64,000 nucleotides of DNA from Sclerurus mexicanus. Taxonomy: Eukaryota; Chordata; Aves; Passeriformes; Furnariidae. Where the stretch lies: assembly GCA_013396755.1 (NCBI GenBank), contig VWZF01003190.1:2409050-2473049 (forward strand). Direction: 5' to 3'. Below, piece by piece: positions 1 through 12,600 of this stretch. Each line of letters starts with the position of its first letter. The stretch's first letter is position 1. The notes beneath the pieces are model-generated. The model was given only the letters and a program-made list of their open reading frames with translations, was not told the DNA's origin and did no database searches. The translations under genes were made by a program, and so were the position numbers.

Positions 1-3000
1 TCTGTTCACCCATTATCTTCCCCTCCATTTACTTGTCCTGCTCCTCATTCAGGAAAAATACAAGCAGAAAAACAAAATAACTCCATATTGTCTGGCAGGA
101 GTGTTTCTGAAACTGTAGCACCTTCTAATATAGCTGTAGAAAAAAGTTCAAATTATTTGCCAGTGATGCTGGGCTCGACTGTACCTCCACGTGACAAGGT
201 GACAAAAGTTGGAACTCAAAATAGTATCTCATGGGGAAGCTTTAGCCCCTCAAGTCATCCTCAGGTATTACCACCCACTATTACAAATTATGACCCTGTG
301 AAAATTCCCTTTTTTCCTGAACAGAAAATACAAAATGGTGGCCTGAAAAATAGTAATGGAACTAATAATCTCTGTTACTCAACTTCAGTGGATTCTTCTA
401 ATGAAAGGTTGTTGTCTTTTCACAACTATTCCAAAATGGACTCTTTGGATAATCCATGTAGCATTTGGATGTCAACAGATGACAGACACAAAGAATTTAT
501 ATCTAGCAAAACAGTTTCTTTTCAAAACAGTAGAAGTGAATCTGCATCTTCAGAGTCGATGAAAGGCTTAAAACCAGAGAGAGTTGTGTCAGCCCAATCA
601 AATATTAATAGAACTTACAAACACATAAACACTACCAATAACTCCATGTCTTTTAAAAGCCAGTCTAAATGTGTTGACAGTGAGTGTTTTATGGAAGACC
701 AGCATAATGGCCAGCAGTATTTGGACACTAACATAGATCAAGGCTTTCAGAACGTAGCTGAGAAATTCCAAGAAAATGCCTCTGATTGTGTTAACTCTAT
801 CTTAATGCCTAAAATCACATCTGTTTTCTCATTGCAAAGTGAACAAGCAGCTAATTATTTATCGCCTGAACTAAAACAGTTACTGCAAGATGTGTTAAAA
901 GTGAAAACAACTTCTCAGCAAGAGTCCCACAGCAAGATGAATAACTGTGTAAAACTTCATTCTGACAAGCTGCTTTCTGGTCATGAGACCAGGAATACAG
1001 CCCTTATGCATTTAAAAAGCTCTACAACTGCATGTGGTTTTCAGAGGCCTCCTTCTAATGTAGACTTGCATTTATATAGAAGAGAGTTGAACACAGGATG
1101 TAGCACAAATGAAGGTACATGTGGTGGGAGAGAAAGACAGACACCCAGAACATCCTTTGATTCACCAGATGTGGACAAATTATCCATAACTCCAGGTGTT
1201 GGTACATTGCTAAAAACTTGTACAGATTCAGTCATGACACAGCAGTTAGTAAAAGAGAAAGTACTGTCTCCAGCTCAAAATCCCAGCAGCTTTTCGCCAG
1301 GTTTACCTGTTCTTCAGGAACAGAAGAAAACCCTTTTCTTTAAGTCCCTTCCTTCAGGATTTTTTGTTCCTTTGCACCTTGCTAACCAGCCTAGACAACA
1401 GGTGGCTTCAGGAAAATCTCTTCCATCAACCAGTTCATTGGATGGGCATGTGACTAAAGGTGTACCTACATCTTTTGTTTCAAATAAAGGACCTGGAATG
1501 ATTTTGACTTTCCACAGGGCAGTTGGAACAGTTGCAAGTGCTGCTAATGATAATTCTCAGGTTTTAGGGGGAATTGCATCTAAAGAATTTGGTAAAATAA
1601 CCATATCAACTTCAAAAGTGAAGGAGGAAAATGACAGTTTTGGTAATGTGAGAAATTCCTGTAATAGGGAAGCACCTAGTACAGCAAATGTTTTGTTGAA
1701 TAGCATGCAGTTCAAAGGACCTCCTGTAACTACAAACTCATTGGAGTCATCTGTGAAAGGAGTTTCTTCTGTGAAAATGTTATCAGAGCATCAGGATGCT
1801 GTCTTTGGTTCTTTGGAATCAGTAAACCAACAGGAAATTAAACAGGAACAAGATGTTTATGCACTTTTGCCTGAGGGACAGCAGGGAGCTTTTCTGAAAT
1901 GTGTGACACCAAACAAGCCTGTAGTTCATAAACCATTTTTTTTTCAAGATAATGCTCATTATCAAAATTGTCAACCAAAGAAAACTGGAGCCATGCAACG
2001 AAAACTTTTGCCGAAAATAAAGCCTCCTACTTCAGATACACTGGCTGATAGCACTCAGTCAGTAAGCAACTCAGTGCCCTCACTACAGCTGGATAACTTG
2101 CAGTTCCTTACTCCTGCACTAGCACAGAAACAAACTAATCTTAGTTTTAATGATGCCTTAATCTTACCAGGTGGGTTAATGCCAGCAAATGCCTCTTTGG
2201 CAAACTCTAATCCAGCATATTTTGTTCCTCCTGTAGAACCTGTTTATTCTACTAAATCTGCAGGGACACAATTGCAAAAAGGTTCTACTGAGAGTACACA
2301 AGTATTAACTGCTAACAACAGGAATAACTTTGGTTGTCAGAAGTCCAGATGGAGCACCCAAACCAAAACTGCAAAAGCAAAATCTAGTGTAAAACAGACT
2401 GGGTCTAAAAGTTCAGAAACTGGGGGTGTGCGAAGAAGTAAGAATTTCAAACATAAAAAGAAGGCTGGTTGTCCAGAGCCTCCAAGAAAGAAAGTAATAT
2501 TGCACAGAAAGTGTAAGCAAAAGAATCATGCTGCAGTTGTTAGTGAATCAGGTAGCCTTTACAAACAAAGGGCATCAAAAAAAACTGTGAGGACTTTAAA
2601 ATTGCTTCCTTTTAATTCTAACCAGCTTGTAAAATGCCCTCGGAGAAATCAACCAGTTGTTGTGCTTAACCACCCTGATGTAGATGTTCCAGAAGTTGTA
2701 AATGTAATGAAAACCATTGCTAAATTTAAGGGACATGTTCTTAAGGTTTCATTGTCAAAAAGAACTATTGATGCGCTTCTGCAGCCAGCCTTCTGCAATC
2801 CTTCGGATGTAACTACTGATGATTTTTCTCAAAAAAAGTACAGGACAATAAAACCTATTAGCCCTGTAAAAGAAAGATTTGTCTTAAAATTGACACTGAA
2901 AAAGACTAGCAAAAACAATTACCAGATTGTGAAAACTACCTCTGATAATACCTTGAAAGCTAAGTTTAGCTGCTGGTTTTGTGGTAGAATATTTGACAAT

Positions 3001-3075
3001 CAGGATCATTGGGTAGGACATGGACAGAGGCATCTGATGGAGGCTACTCGAGACTGGAATTCATTAATGGAATGA
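1..3075 (+). CDS. ZNF518A: ZNF518A, C-terminal part (5' end outside window)
   Basis: The frame is open from base 1 to the TGA at 3073-3075, giving 1024 residues of the C-terminal part of a large protein; human ZNF518A is about 1480 aa and is coded by one long exon, so the N-terminal zinc-finger cluster must lie before the window. There is no true start here. Visible parts are: a long Ser/Asn/Thr-rich, probably disordered region (residues 1-780); two SUMO-type motifs, VKEE (about 540) and IKQE (about 614); a Lys/Arg-rich block (about 785-850) that could bind DNA or act as a nuclear signal; a conserved-looking segment starting PVVVLNHPD (about 885-927); and a final C2H2 finger with C991, C994, H1007, H1011 (C-X2-C-X12-H-X3-H). 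Family knowledge: ZNF518 proteins are nuclear and have been linked to G9a/EHMT2-type repressors. The convergent neighbour BLNK supports the identity. Confidence 0.88.
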   Translation, partial: SVHPLSSPPFTCPAPHSGKIQAEKQNNSILSGRSVSETVAPSNIAVEKSSNYLPVMLGSTVPPRDKVTKVGTQNSISWGSFSPSSHPQVLPPTITNYDPVKIPFFPEQKIQNGGLKNSNGTNNLCYSTSVDSSNERLLSFHNYSKMDSLDNPCSIWMSTDDRHKEFISSKTVSFQNSRSESASSESMKGLKPERVVSAQSNINRTYKHINTTNNSMSFKSQSKCVDSECFMEDQHNGQQYLDTNIDQGFQNVAEKFQENASDCVNSILMPKITSVFSLQSEQAANYLSPELKQLLQDVLKVKTTSQQESHSKMNNCVKLHSDKLLSGHETRNTALMHLKSSTTACGFQRPPSNVDLHLYRRELNTGCSTNEGTCGGRERQTPRTSFDSPDVDKLSITPGVGTLLKTCTDSVMTQQLVKEKVLSPAQNPSSFSPGLPVLQEQKKTLFFKSLPSGFFVPLHLANQPRQQVASGKSLPSTSSLDGHVTKGVPTSFVSNKGPGMILTFHRAVGTVASAANDNSQVLGGIASKEFGKITISTSKVKEENDSFGNVRNSCNREAPSTANVLLNSMQFKGPPVTTNSLESSVKGVSSVKMLSEHQDAVFGSLESVNQQEIKQEQDVYALLPEGQQGAFLKCVTPNKPVVHKPFFFQDNAHYQNCQPKKTGAMQRKLLPKIKPPTSDTLADSTQSVSNSVPSLQLDNLQFLTPALAQKQTNLSFNDALILPGGLMPANASLANSNPAYFVPPVEPVYSTKSAGTQLQKGSTESTQVLTANNRNNFGCQKSRWSTQTKTAKAKSSVKQTGSKSSETGGVRRSKNFKHKKKAGCPEPPRKKVILHRKCKQKNHAAVVSESGSLYKQRASKKTVRTLKLLPFNSNQLVKCPRRNQPVVVLNHPDVDVPEVVNVMKTIAKFKGHVLKVSLSKRTIDALLQPAFCNPSDVTTDDFSQKKYRTIKPISPVKERFVLKLTLKKTSKNNYQIVKTTSDNTLKAKFSCWFCGRIFDNQDHWVGHGQRHLMEATRDWNSLME

Positions 3076-3840
3076 TGACCAGTGAAGAAAATAAAACCTA
3101 AATACCATGCATTAAAGTTCATCACAAAATACTCAGTTGAATTAGGACATGCAATTCATTTTGTTTCGTATGTCAGTATTGTAACTGAAGTTTAGAAATG
3201 ATGCAAAGTGCTTGTGTTTGAAAAGAAAGAGCATATTTCCTATTCTTGTCAACTCTGAGAAAGATCAAGGAGCTTTGTGGTTTAAATAAGTTGTAACTAA
3301 TTGCAAATGCAATTCCATAAAAAGATACATTATTTTTATTACTACTATTGTGCTATATTTTTATTCTGTAGAAAGAATCTTCAGGGCTTTTGTTCTGTAC
3401 ATATTTAAAAATGCCTAAACATGTAAATATTTTTATATTTTTCAGTCACTTGGTATAATTCTTGCACAGAAGTTACACCTCCCCATTTTTCAGTTCTGTA
3501 TATGCACTACTAAAACCAATTTTTAAAATCTTCAAATACACACAGTTGTTATCCTGGGATTTTTGTTGTTTTCACTTATTAGCTCTTGATTTTGTTTTTC
3601 AGGGATTGAACACTATTGTTAGCAAGTGCCTCAAAGATGTGAAGCAGTTTACATTATGTCAACTGTGTAATCATAGGTCTGTATAGGGCCATTCCCCAAC
3701 AGTTTCATTTAAACAAAGCCATATGTGAATGCTTTAAGCTATATTGCTATGCACATGATACTTGTACTATTTCTGTGCAGTTTTGTCTACTTTCTTAGTG
3801 AAGTATTTTTCATATAAGTTAATAAAACATGTTACGATTG
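3076..3840 (+). other. ZNF518A: ZNF518A 3' untranslated region (probable)
   Basis: AT-rich non-coding sequence directly after the ZNF518A stop, with no sustained open frame. The extent is inferred from the AATAAA at 3821-3826. An earlier AATAAA only 15 bases after the stop (3090-3095) is probably too close to be the main signal. Longer 3'UTR forms reaching the ATTAAA near 3953 or beyond cannot be excluded. Confidence 0.55.
3821..3826 (+). promoter_or_regulatory. Candidate poly(A) signal AATAAA for ZNF518A
   Basis: Canonical AATAAA about 750 bases past the ZNF518A stop, followed within 10-25 bases by a GT-containing stretch (gattgtgtt). It is the best-placed hexamer, but transcript ends are not proven by sequence alone. 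Confidence 0.45.
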
Positions 3841-6800
3841 TGTTAATACAGTGAATCAGAATGAAATTGATTGAAAATATACAGTATATATATTCATATG
3901 TATATTGTGTTTAAGAATGTTGAACATTCCTAATCTGTATTGACTTTGTCACTATTAAATTTGCTATAACTTGTGTTTACAGAAGATGACTGTGAGCATT
4001 TATAGAAAATATTCCTGTCTTACTATATCTGCCAAACCCTTATAGGAAAGTCAGGATATCAGGAAGTTCAAAGCACCATTTCAGGCCTGTAACTGCATTA
4101 TAGTTTTATTCCAGGTGGATGTAATTTGTCCCCATAATGACTTTAAATTTTCTACTATTGCTTATTCAGATATACTGCCTTTTAGGGTATGGGGAGTTTG
4201 GCAAAACCAAAGCTTGAGTTTTACCGTATTTTACCTGCCATTAGGGTGGTGTTCTTAGGAGCCTGCTTGCTTCCTACTTAACAGTTTTATGGATAATGAT
4301 GAAGAGAGAATATGCTTCATGTTTTTTAACATTTATGTGAGGGTATGTAAAAAAAAGTCCTTATCCATAGTGACTGAGAGTATACAGATGGAGGTCTTTA
4401 TTATCCACAGTAATTATTATGTGCAAAGGCTTTTTCCTTCAGGTTCTTAATGCAACTGGAGGCTAGGAGATCCAGTCTTTATGGGAGTGTCCTTACCATA
4501 TGGCACCTTTTGCCCAAGTACTGGAGGATTACATCTTAGGCATTTAAGTCAGCTTCCCAAAGTATTAATGGAAAAACTGCCCAAATTAAATAGTGAGTTT
4601 GGAGAGGGCTAGGTAATTTAAATCTTGGGGGGTTTAGATTGCATGCAAGCCCAGGTAGTTCTCTGTGACTATTTGCATAAAGTGAAAATGAAGATTGCCT
4701 TGCTACCAGTGAAACAGTTGGAAGTCTTTCATGGATGTCACAGGCATGTCCACTAACCTGAATTTAACTTATGTTTTAAAAAGTGTTACAATTGTTTAAA
4801 AAAATGATTTTGGTGGCTAGATACATTTTTCTTTCTTGATGTGTCTGTTGGCAGGAAGATGTACACTAGCCTTGCAGCTGGTGAGTTATGTATGGGAGTC
4901 AACTGAAGCAGTCAAGGTGGCATAGTTTGGGTGAATTAATATACAACTGGTATGTGTTTTGTATCAAAAATGGATCATTTTGTGCTGCACAATGGGTTTG
5001 AGCACTGATGTAAATTTGGCTAGGACTATGAAGAAGACTAGTGTGAGGAAACGTGTTGGAAAGAAACAGCATTAGGAAAGGACAAAAATGTGTTAAGCTT
5101 TTTCTACTAGAAGGATCCATCTATTGTCTGCCTCAGCTTGCTCTCCTATAAACCGTGAAATTGAATTCAGGAATTTTGGATATTGCCTTTGCTGCCTTTG
5201 GCAAAAATATCTGAAGTTTATTCGTAAACCTACTTGGTGTAACTTCAGCAAGGATGACCAGTTTTTGTTAACAATTACTTAGCACTGAGGTGGAAGTTCT
5301 GCTGTAGAGTAGGAAAGTTTCTCTATATTGATGAATCATGAGAGTGACAACTGTCAGTGGGAATTTTTTTCACACTGGTTTGTTTTCTTATGAATTGAGT
5401 AACCTTAAATGGTACTGTGAAAAAGAACATGGTAAAACTAGGAAATGTTGAAAGAAGGTTGCTTTATACAATCTTAGTTCACTCTCTTGTGACACTTTAT
5501 CCATGAACATCCATCTCATTCAGGGCAGAGACTGTTGCTCCCTCCTGAGTAGTGATTTAATATTTTGCTTCCCCACCCTTAATTCTTGTCCTTGTATTAT
5601 TTAGCACACATTGCTCAAGTACTGTTCTGAATATGTAATTCTTTTATTTATACGAGCTTTTCCATAATGCTTTGAGGTGCTAAGAGTTTGGCATTTCAGT
5701 AGTTCAGATTTCTAAGAATTTTTTGTGGGACTTCAATGAAAATAAGATCACAATTAATGACCATCAGGAGAAAATTTGGCTTAAGCAATCTGACCAGTGT
5801 CATAGTGGATGGTGCAGTAGAAGGTGCAGGTCAGTTCTTCAAAGAAATGTTCAGCTGCTTTAACATATGAACCTACCCTTTACTGGCAAACTGCTGCAAT
5901 GTTGGTGCATTTCCCAGCATCCTCAGTAAATGGATAAGGTACCTGACAAATATCCTTCAAAATACAGTCTTTCATTACATGGTTACAATTTATCCATGGA
6001 GTATTTTTTGAACCAAGTGAAATATATAAATCCATGTGGAAAAATATGTAATGATCATATTGTTTTTATTGTAATGGATGTATCTGATGTGACAAATTAA
6101 GGTTGCACAGGTAACCTGATTTGAAGAGTGTCTTGATTTTGAGTGCTTGACTTTGCAACCATAACACTTTAGGATAGCTTGTAACATTGCACATATAGCA
6201 AGATAAGAAAACCTTAAACTGGTTATAGCATTTTGGGACGTACAGAAATAGATGCAAATGCAGGGTCAACAACTGCTTATACAGTGTTTGTGTTAGGCCT
6301 TGAGAGGCCTAAAATCTAGCCTGTTGTATATTCTTGATAAGTATTCATCAGTAAGTCATGGTTGCCCTTCCTCAGTAATTCCAATGTTTTAACAAAAATT
6401 TGTTACAGAGCTGTTGTCACTTGAGATTTTTTTTCCTCAGCAGTTTCTAATCTCTGGCTTCTGCTGGTGGTTTTGATTGAAGGAGGAATGTGATTTTGTA
6501 GCTTGTGTATCTGAACACCTGGATTTATTACTCCTTTCATGGAGCAACGTTCTCAGGAATGATTTGCAGTACTTCTTATGCTCTCTGTATCAGGTAGGCA
6601 GGTGACACTTCTCTGTACATTATTAAATATGATACTTTGCCCTGAGTTCCCAGACAAAAAAATTTATTTCATTTTAAAGCCTTATTTTTTTAGTTCCAGC
6701 TTTAGCTTTTTTTTTTTTTTAAGATATTTAGGTAATGATAATTATATGGAAGAGAAATTGGCTAGCAATATCAAAGAAATATGAGGGGAGAAGTGTGTTG

Positions 6801-9018
6801 CTATGTCTGTCAGATCAGACTTAACTTACCTGCTACCTGGGGAAAACACATGATGACATTAATATGATGGCTGGCACTGCAATGCCTGCCCCAAATCACC
6901 ATTTCCTACATTCTGTAATGACTGCTCAATCCACAGCATCAGGATTTCTAACCAGAAAATCAGGATTTTCTACCATGCTTCATCCTGAGAGCCAATTTAT
7001 TTTATGTCCAGAATCCAGGAAATGGTAACTTGGTGCAATCCTGTACCTGAAACTTGCTTAAACATTTCTCCAGCTAAAACTGTGTTCCAAAATACATCTA
7101 CACCACAGTCCTGCCAAGCTATAAAAGATCTAGCTTAGGTATGGAAAGCAGAGTAATTAGTCTGCATCCTTTCTTTCTCTATAAAACACTTAGTAAAATA
7201 GGTGATCACTTCCTGGTGGGCCTGTGTGTTTGTTTACTTTGTACCTCGGATGTTCTCATCTCAGGCTGAACGGATTGCTTTGTGGAAGGTGGCATTGCCC
7301 ATTGTTGTCAAAACTATAAGGTACCCGTGTAATCACACAGAACATGGATAAAAAGAAAAGAAGGGTTTGAGGGTGATTGTAACTGCATCTTCGTCTAGAG
7401 CACATTTGTTATTTGTAGTCAACCACAATGTGACATGTAGTGCTGAGCACTTAGAGCTGATGGACAGGAGCAGAAGTACTTTAAATTGCTCAGTAGTGCT
7501 AATTACCTTAAAAAGGAGATACTTAATCTCTTATATGAAAGTCTGTAAGTACACTTGAATTTCATGTGTTCACACTTTTCTTCCCCCAGTTCTGGAATGA
7601 TGGTGGGAACCATTAACTTGGAAGGCAGAAAAACCTAGACATTTGTGAGGAGCAATGCTGAAAGGTTAGCAGACAGATAGTTTTGTTAGTACAAAGTTTA
7701 AATACCATGCAATACATGAGTGAATAGACAAAGACTCTGCATGAATGCAAAGCAACTTAAATCTTGAGTGGCTGGTTTTTCACAGTGTACTTTCCATTGT
7801 GAGTAAGCTTCTAAAGTGATGCTTAAAGTAGCTGAATAATATGAGTATATATATAGGAGTAAATTAAACTTGCAGAAACTACTAACCTTTGTTTTGAGGC
7901 CTTAACTTGGCAATCTTAATGTTCTAAACATTAAGCATAGTATTAAAATAACATTATCACCAACTGAGCAATATACTAAACCTAGCATTTACATAGTAGT
8001 GTGAACAGACTGTCACTGGCAGGCTTGGTAAAGTCTATGTGTGTGTTTTCTTACTTGCCAGTGTCTTATTTGCTTTACGTCTGGGGTAAGTATTGGTTGG
8101 ATTGCAGAGGGAAGAAACAGATGCTGCAAGGTAGGTAGCCATGTGCTGAACATCTTATTAGCATGCAGTTCTTTCTGGAAGACAGGTGCATTGCTTGTCG
8201 AAATAATTGATCAAAAGCACTAGAAAGTAGTTGCAGAATACAGCTACAACATGGCTCTAAGTGACTTGCTGAGACTTTCCAAGTCTTGACCCAATCTTGC
8301 CTTAAATTTCTTGCAAACAACCCTAGAGATCGCTGCCTAACCTAGAAGAAAAAGAACTGAACAGATGTGTATGAAGTGTCAGTTTTGGAAAATACCTCTA
8401 AAATGGGCAAGTTTGCAAGTCTATTGAAATCAAACACCTCTGGAACTAATTAACAACTGTTACCAGAAGTTTTTTCATTGATGCAATTTATGCATTCATC
8501 AAATTAATTTTTACCACTTGAACATTTGTGCAAATTTACTTTGTTCACAATAATACAATAAGTAAACCACTGTGACAGAATGGGCCTGAAAAAATAGTGG
8601 GTTTTTTTTATGTGTGTGTCCATAAACAGTAATTCTGCAAGAATTGAGTGGTTAATTAGTTTAGCAATGAAGCAGTACACTTGAGTCACCAACAACAGGA
8701 AATTTGAAGACAAAATATTTGAGCTAGTAAGCCAAATATATAATACATGCTAAAGCTTTCATAACAACTCATGGAGGAACACATACAAATATATACATAC
8801 AAGTATATACATTAAATTATCACAATAGTGAATTGATGCTTTGTTGCTGGAAGAATGCTAAGAAGTGAGATCCAGCAATGTTTCCATACACTGCTGACTT
8901 TACAATATTTTTTATTTTATTTGCACATTTGAAAATATAAAACAAAAATATCAATGAAACAGGGTAAAGCTGAGGGAAAGGACAACACATGCCCATTAAT
9001 CTGAAACATTCAGGCACC
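3841..9018. other. Intergenic DNA between convergent ZNF518A and BLNK
   Basis: About 5.2 kb of AT-rich sequence between the two gene ends. Only short chance reading frames (under about 82 codons) are present. It contains ordinary homopolymer runs, for example a T run near 6706-6720, and an AT-rich alternating patch near 8780-8815. I see no RNA gene, no clear transposon and no exon with conserved coding sense. Unusually long 3'UTR forms of either gene could cover part of it. Confidence 0.6.
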
Positions 9019-9024
9019 TTTATT
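9019..9024 (-). promoter_or_regulatory. Candidate poly(A) signal AATAAA for BLNK
   Basis: TTTATT on the + strand reads AATAAA in the BLNK direction. On the minus strand it is followed about 30-45 bases later by a GT/T-rich element (tgtgttgtcctttccc), as expected for a cleavage and polyadenylation site. Alternatives are at 8911-8916 and 9448-9453. Confidence 0.5.
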
Positions 9025-9521
9025 GCTGCTAATCACATGAAGTACAGTCCTATTTTCAAGTTGTGCACAGTGGTACATTAGGTCGATTCTGTTTAATTTC
9101 TGGGGTTGTGCACTTTACAAAGAAATTGCTGAAAGGCAGTGATCTGTGGTAAAAGAGTAGATCACTGTGGGTATTCTCATTTTCAAAATGAAAATGTCCT
9201 ACAGGAAATCTCTCTAAATAGCAGTCAAAGGACCCGGCTCTGATACGCAGTTGTTCTTCGTGCAACTTTGGATACATGTGTTGTCCCAGATGGAAATCAC
9301 AGATGCGAGTATATCTACTTTGGCTTCTTGTGTTAGATGTGAGTGCTTTTCTGCTAAAAGTGATGTGGGGTTGAACTCTATGAACTGCATCTCTTACTAC
9401 TCAATAGGTGCTCTTAAATAGTTTTCCATTATTTTGTATTTTTTTCTTTTATTACCATGTCCATGTTTTGGGATGTTGAAAGAAATTATTAAAGAAGTCT
9501 TCATTTTAGCAGTTCAGTTCA
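9019..9521 (-). other. BLNK: BLNK 3' untranslated region (probable)
   Basis: Non-coding stretch following the BLNK stop codon on the minus strand, ended here at a minus-strand AATAAA (9019-9024). Another AATAAA at 9448-9453 lies only about 70 bases after the stop and a third lies at 8911-8916, so shorter or longer ends are possible. Confidence 0.5.
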
Positions 9522-9641
9522 TTAAGAAACTCTTACAATGTGTTTCAGTTTTGTTGAGTCTTTTGTGTTATTTTGGCTGTCAATTAGAACCAGGGAGGTG
9601 CGCTGATGATTCTCTACTATTTCAGCAACACTGTCAAAGCG
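9522..9641 (-). CDS. BLNK: BLNK coding exon 22 (SH2 end and stop)
   Basis: 120 nt coding residues 495-533 and TAA. It contains LVLIDSQNNTKDSTKL, the C-terminal SH2 segment that is nearly invariant in BLNK, and ends HIVRVS (human YAVKVS). Acceptor ttatccag. Confidence 0.96.
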   Translation of the reverse strand, partial: RFDSVAEIVENHQRTSLVLIDSQNNTKDSTKLKHIVRVS

Positions 9642-12600
9642 CTGGATAAAAAAAACCAAAAAATAATTAGTGCTGGCTTCCTTTAATGCTTTTTTATCTT
9701 TATTTCTCACAACACTGAAGAGAGTTGAGCTATAATTGTTACTGAGATGCTCTACCTTCTATAAAGAGTACTGATCCTACTTTTAGTTCTGACTGTAGTC
9801 ATAAACAGATTAAATTTGGACAGTGGAAGATATTATGGCTACTAGCTGTCTCATCCTTTCCATTTGTGATTGTCACCTGTACAAACAGAACCACAAAGTT
9901 TGATACAGGCCATAGTAAACTGACACTGCTTTGATTTTACCTCAGTGTTTAGTAGGCTGCAGACTGGCAGTTTGGAAGATGTGTCAGAGGTGATTCAGAC
10001 ACCTCAGAGCGAAGGCTATCTCCAGTAATATGGTACAGCTATCAATGAGAACTGTTCTAGTTATTCAGTTTTAATGTTCGTCACAGTAAATTAATATCCA
10101 GAGTCTGCTAGGTCTGTTGCTTTTCCTTTTGGTCTTTAGTCAAATACAGATTCTGGACTGTTTATCCTGAGGTCATTTTTGACCCTTTGTTGAAGGCCAG
10201 GTGAGTTCGAGGCTGTTATTTATTCTGTAATCTCAAAACCATTGCCTGGGAGGCAGATAATTAGGCTAAGGCAAGCCTACTTTCACACTGCTGAAAAGCC
10301 TACTCTGTGCGGTGATAACAAACTGTTTCTAACTGGTATTTGGGTTCCAAGTTTCTGTTTTGCCGTCAGAGCAATTAACTGTGTGGCATCAACCAGTGAT
10401 TTTTTCAGTCTACAACTAGAGTTTAATATGCTCTTTATGTGAAAACAGTATTAAAAGTAATGTCATTCTCATTTTTGGTAAGTATTGGGGTTTTCTGTTT
10501 TGTTTTCATTTTGAATGTGGCTGTTCTTTACAATTTTCCAAGACTAGAGTGTTAGAAGGTAAATGAAGGACTATAAACAGTCAGAAAATGTATCTAGCAG
10601 ATACAGCTCTGATTCTGTTAGCTTTTTTCAAGATAGTTCTGTGAGTATGTTTTAAACTCTATTTGTGGTTTTAATTACAGTATACAGGAACTGACATTAC
10701 ACTGGTTTCTCTAGCTTGACAGATCAGTCATTATGAAGGGTATACTTTTTGCTCATAGTGCAATATATCTTAATCCTTTCTTATTAAAGGTATATAAATA
10801 AAACTATTAGGAAAAACAACCCCTCATTATCTCACCTCTTCACCACTTTTTTCTCTGCCCAGTGCATATTGTCTTGTTGATTCAATAAATCGTATAGGAA
10901 TGTTGTATACTCTTCTGTTGTAAAACACAACCAGTGTGTATGGTTGCCGTGAGTCCTGTCCAGAACTCTTTCTTATTAGGAAAGATCCATCCTGAAGAGA
11001 GAAAAAGTAAGTAAGTATTTGGCTCATTTTTTCCCCAACAACTTAGTTTGGTTTTAGCTTAACATTTTAGTTTATATTGGCATTAAACCCTTTTGTCCCT
11101 TTGGAAAATCTGTACAGCGGCAGATGAGAAGTAGTGTGTATTCCTGCTGTCTAACAGTAGCTTACAAAGGTGTCATTTAAGAATCACCTTTGCTGCTGTC
11201 TGTTCTCTCTCAGCCAGAGAGAAAAAGAAGAAATAAATACACAGTGGCAGCCATCTGGTGGGGTGCACAGATTATTGGGAAATAAAGTTACTATCAATGG
11301 CAGTAAGCAGGAAAGCAAGCAGTGAGAGGCGGAGATACAGCTTCTTCAGAGCTGTGACAAGCACTCTCAAAGCCAAGCACTGCACTACTGGTACTGTAGT
11401 CTGCTCAATAACGAGCAGTAGCCTACACTTGGTGATAAACCCCGTGCTCTGACCCCTTATCCTGCTTTGTGGAGTTAGGCAAGAGTGGGAATGTACCTGA
11501 TGCTGAGAATGCAACTCTACATGTTACCATTCCCTCCTGGGACACTAGCTTTTGTACACAGAACAGTTGAGAGAACTCAAATTCTCCAAGTACGTAAATG
11601 CACAGAATTGCTATTTCAAAGTGCATGGCAAGGTCAGCCTTTCCAAATAGCTGCAGTTTTCACATGACCATTGGACAGGACAGTGGTGGAAGTCACTTAA
11701 AAGTCACGGGGCTTTGCATTTCTTTTAAGGGATGCTCGTGAGCTATCAGATCTTCCTCAGCTCTCTAGTCTGTAATAGCTTTCTCTGCAGAGCTCCCATC
11801 TTTCAGTTACACTAATGTAACTGTCCTGTGATGAAAACTAAAGTTAAATAGTTTCACCACAATAATTTCAGGTACAGTACTTGCATGGCACAGTATTCTG
11901 ACTTATTCAGAATACAACTGATAGAATATTTCTGATTGTCTTTTGCTTTTGAGTTTTTGTTCTTTTTTTTAATAAAATAGACATTTTTAAAAAGTGACCT
12001 ACCTTGTTTGATTGGTACAATGCATCTTCTGCCATTCTCCTATCACAGGCAGCAGCATACCATGCTTTACTGTGAACACCAGCATCCTAGAAAGAGAGAA
12101 ACAGTGTTTTACCTGTAAAATAATAATGATAATGAATATAGCCTCTAGGGAAATTACTACTAAATAATGACAGCTGTGAGGGACTAAAATGCAGAACACT
12201 CCATTCAGTTAAATGCCTGGCAGTGTGCTTTACAACAAAGGAACTTAACCTGTTCTGCCAGTGGGAAACGTGGCACAAAGGACTACACGGATGGGAGCAT
12301 AGGTGCAAACCTGAAGGTAGAAAGACTGGCACCCTAAAGATACGTGGATTCTATTTCAGAAGATGGAAGCTCTCCTAGCAAAGGAAGTACAAAGATGTGA
12401 GAAGGTGATGGCAGTGGGGAGTGGTAGAAGAGTATAATTTGAGAAAGAGAAGTAATGGTAGAAAACTGGGTACTAAAATGATGCAGGATTAAGCATATAT
12501 TTGGGAAACAGGGCTGGAGCTTAGGGGAAAGGTATGGAGGATTTTAGAGAAGTATGAAAAGGAAGGACAGGATGAGGGATTAGAAGCAACATGAGACCTA

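Noticed and set aside
88..90. Apparent start of the ZNF518A frame at a TTG codon
   Set aside because: A TTG start is not expected in this gene, and the frame is open and coding-like back to base 1, so the CDS is simply cut by the window edge.
356..1235. Short frames inside ZNF518A on both strands
   Set aside because: Shadows of the 1024-codon coding frame.
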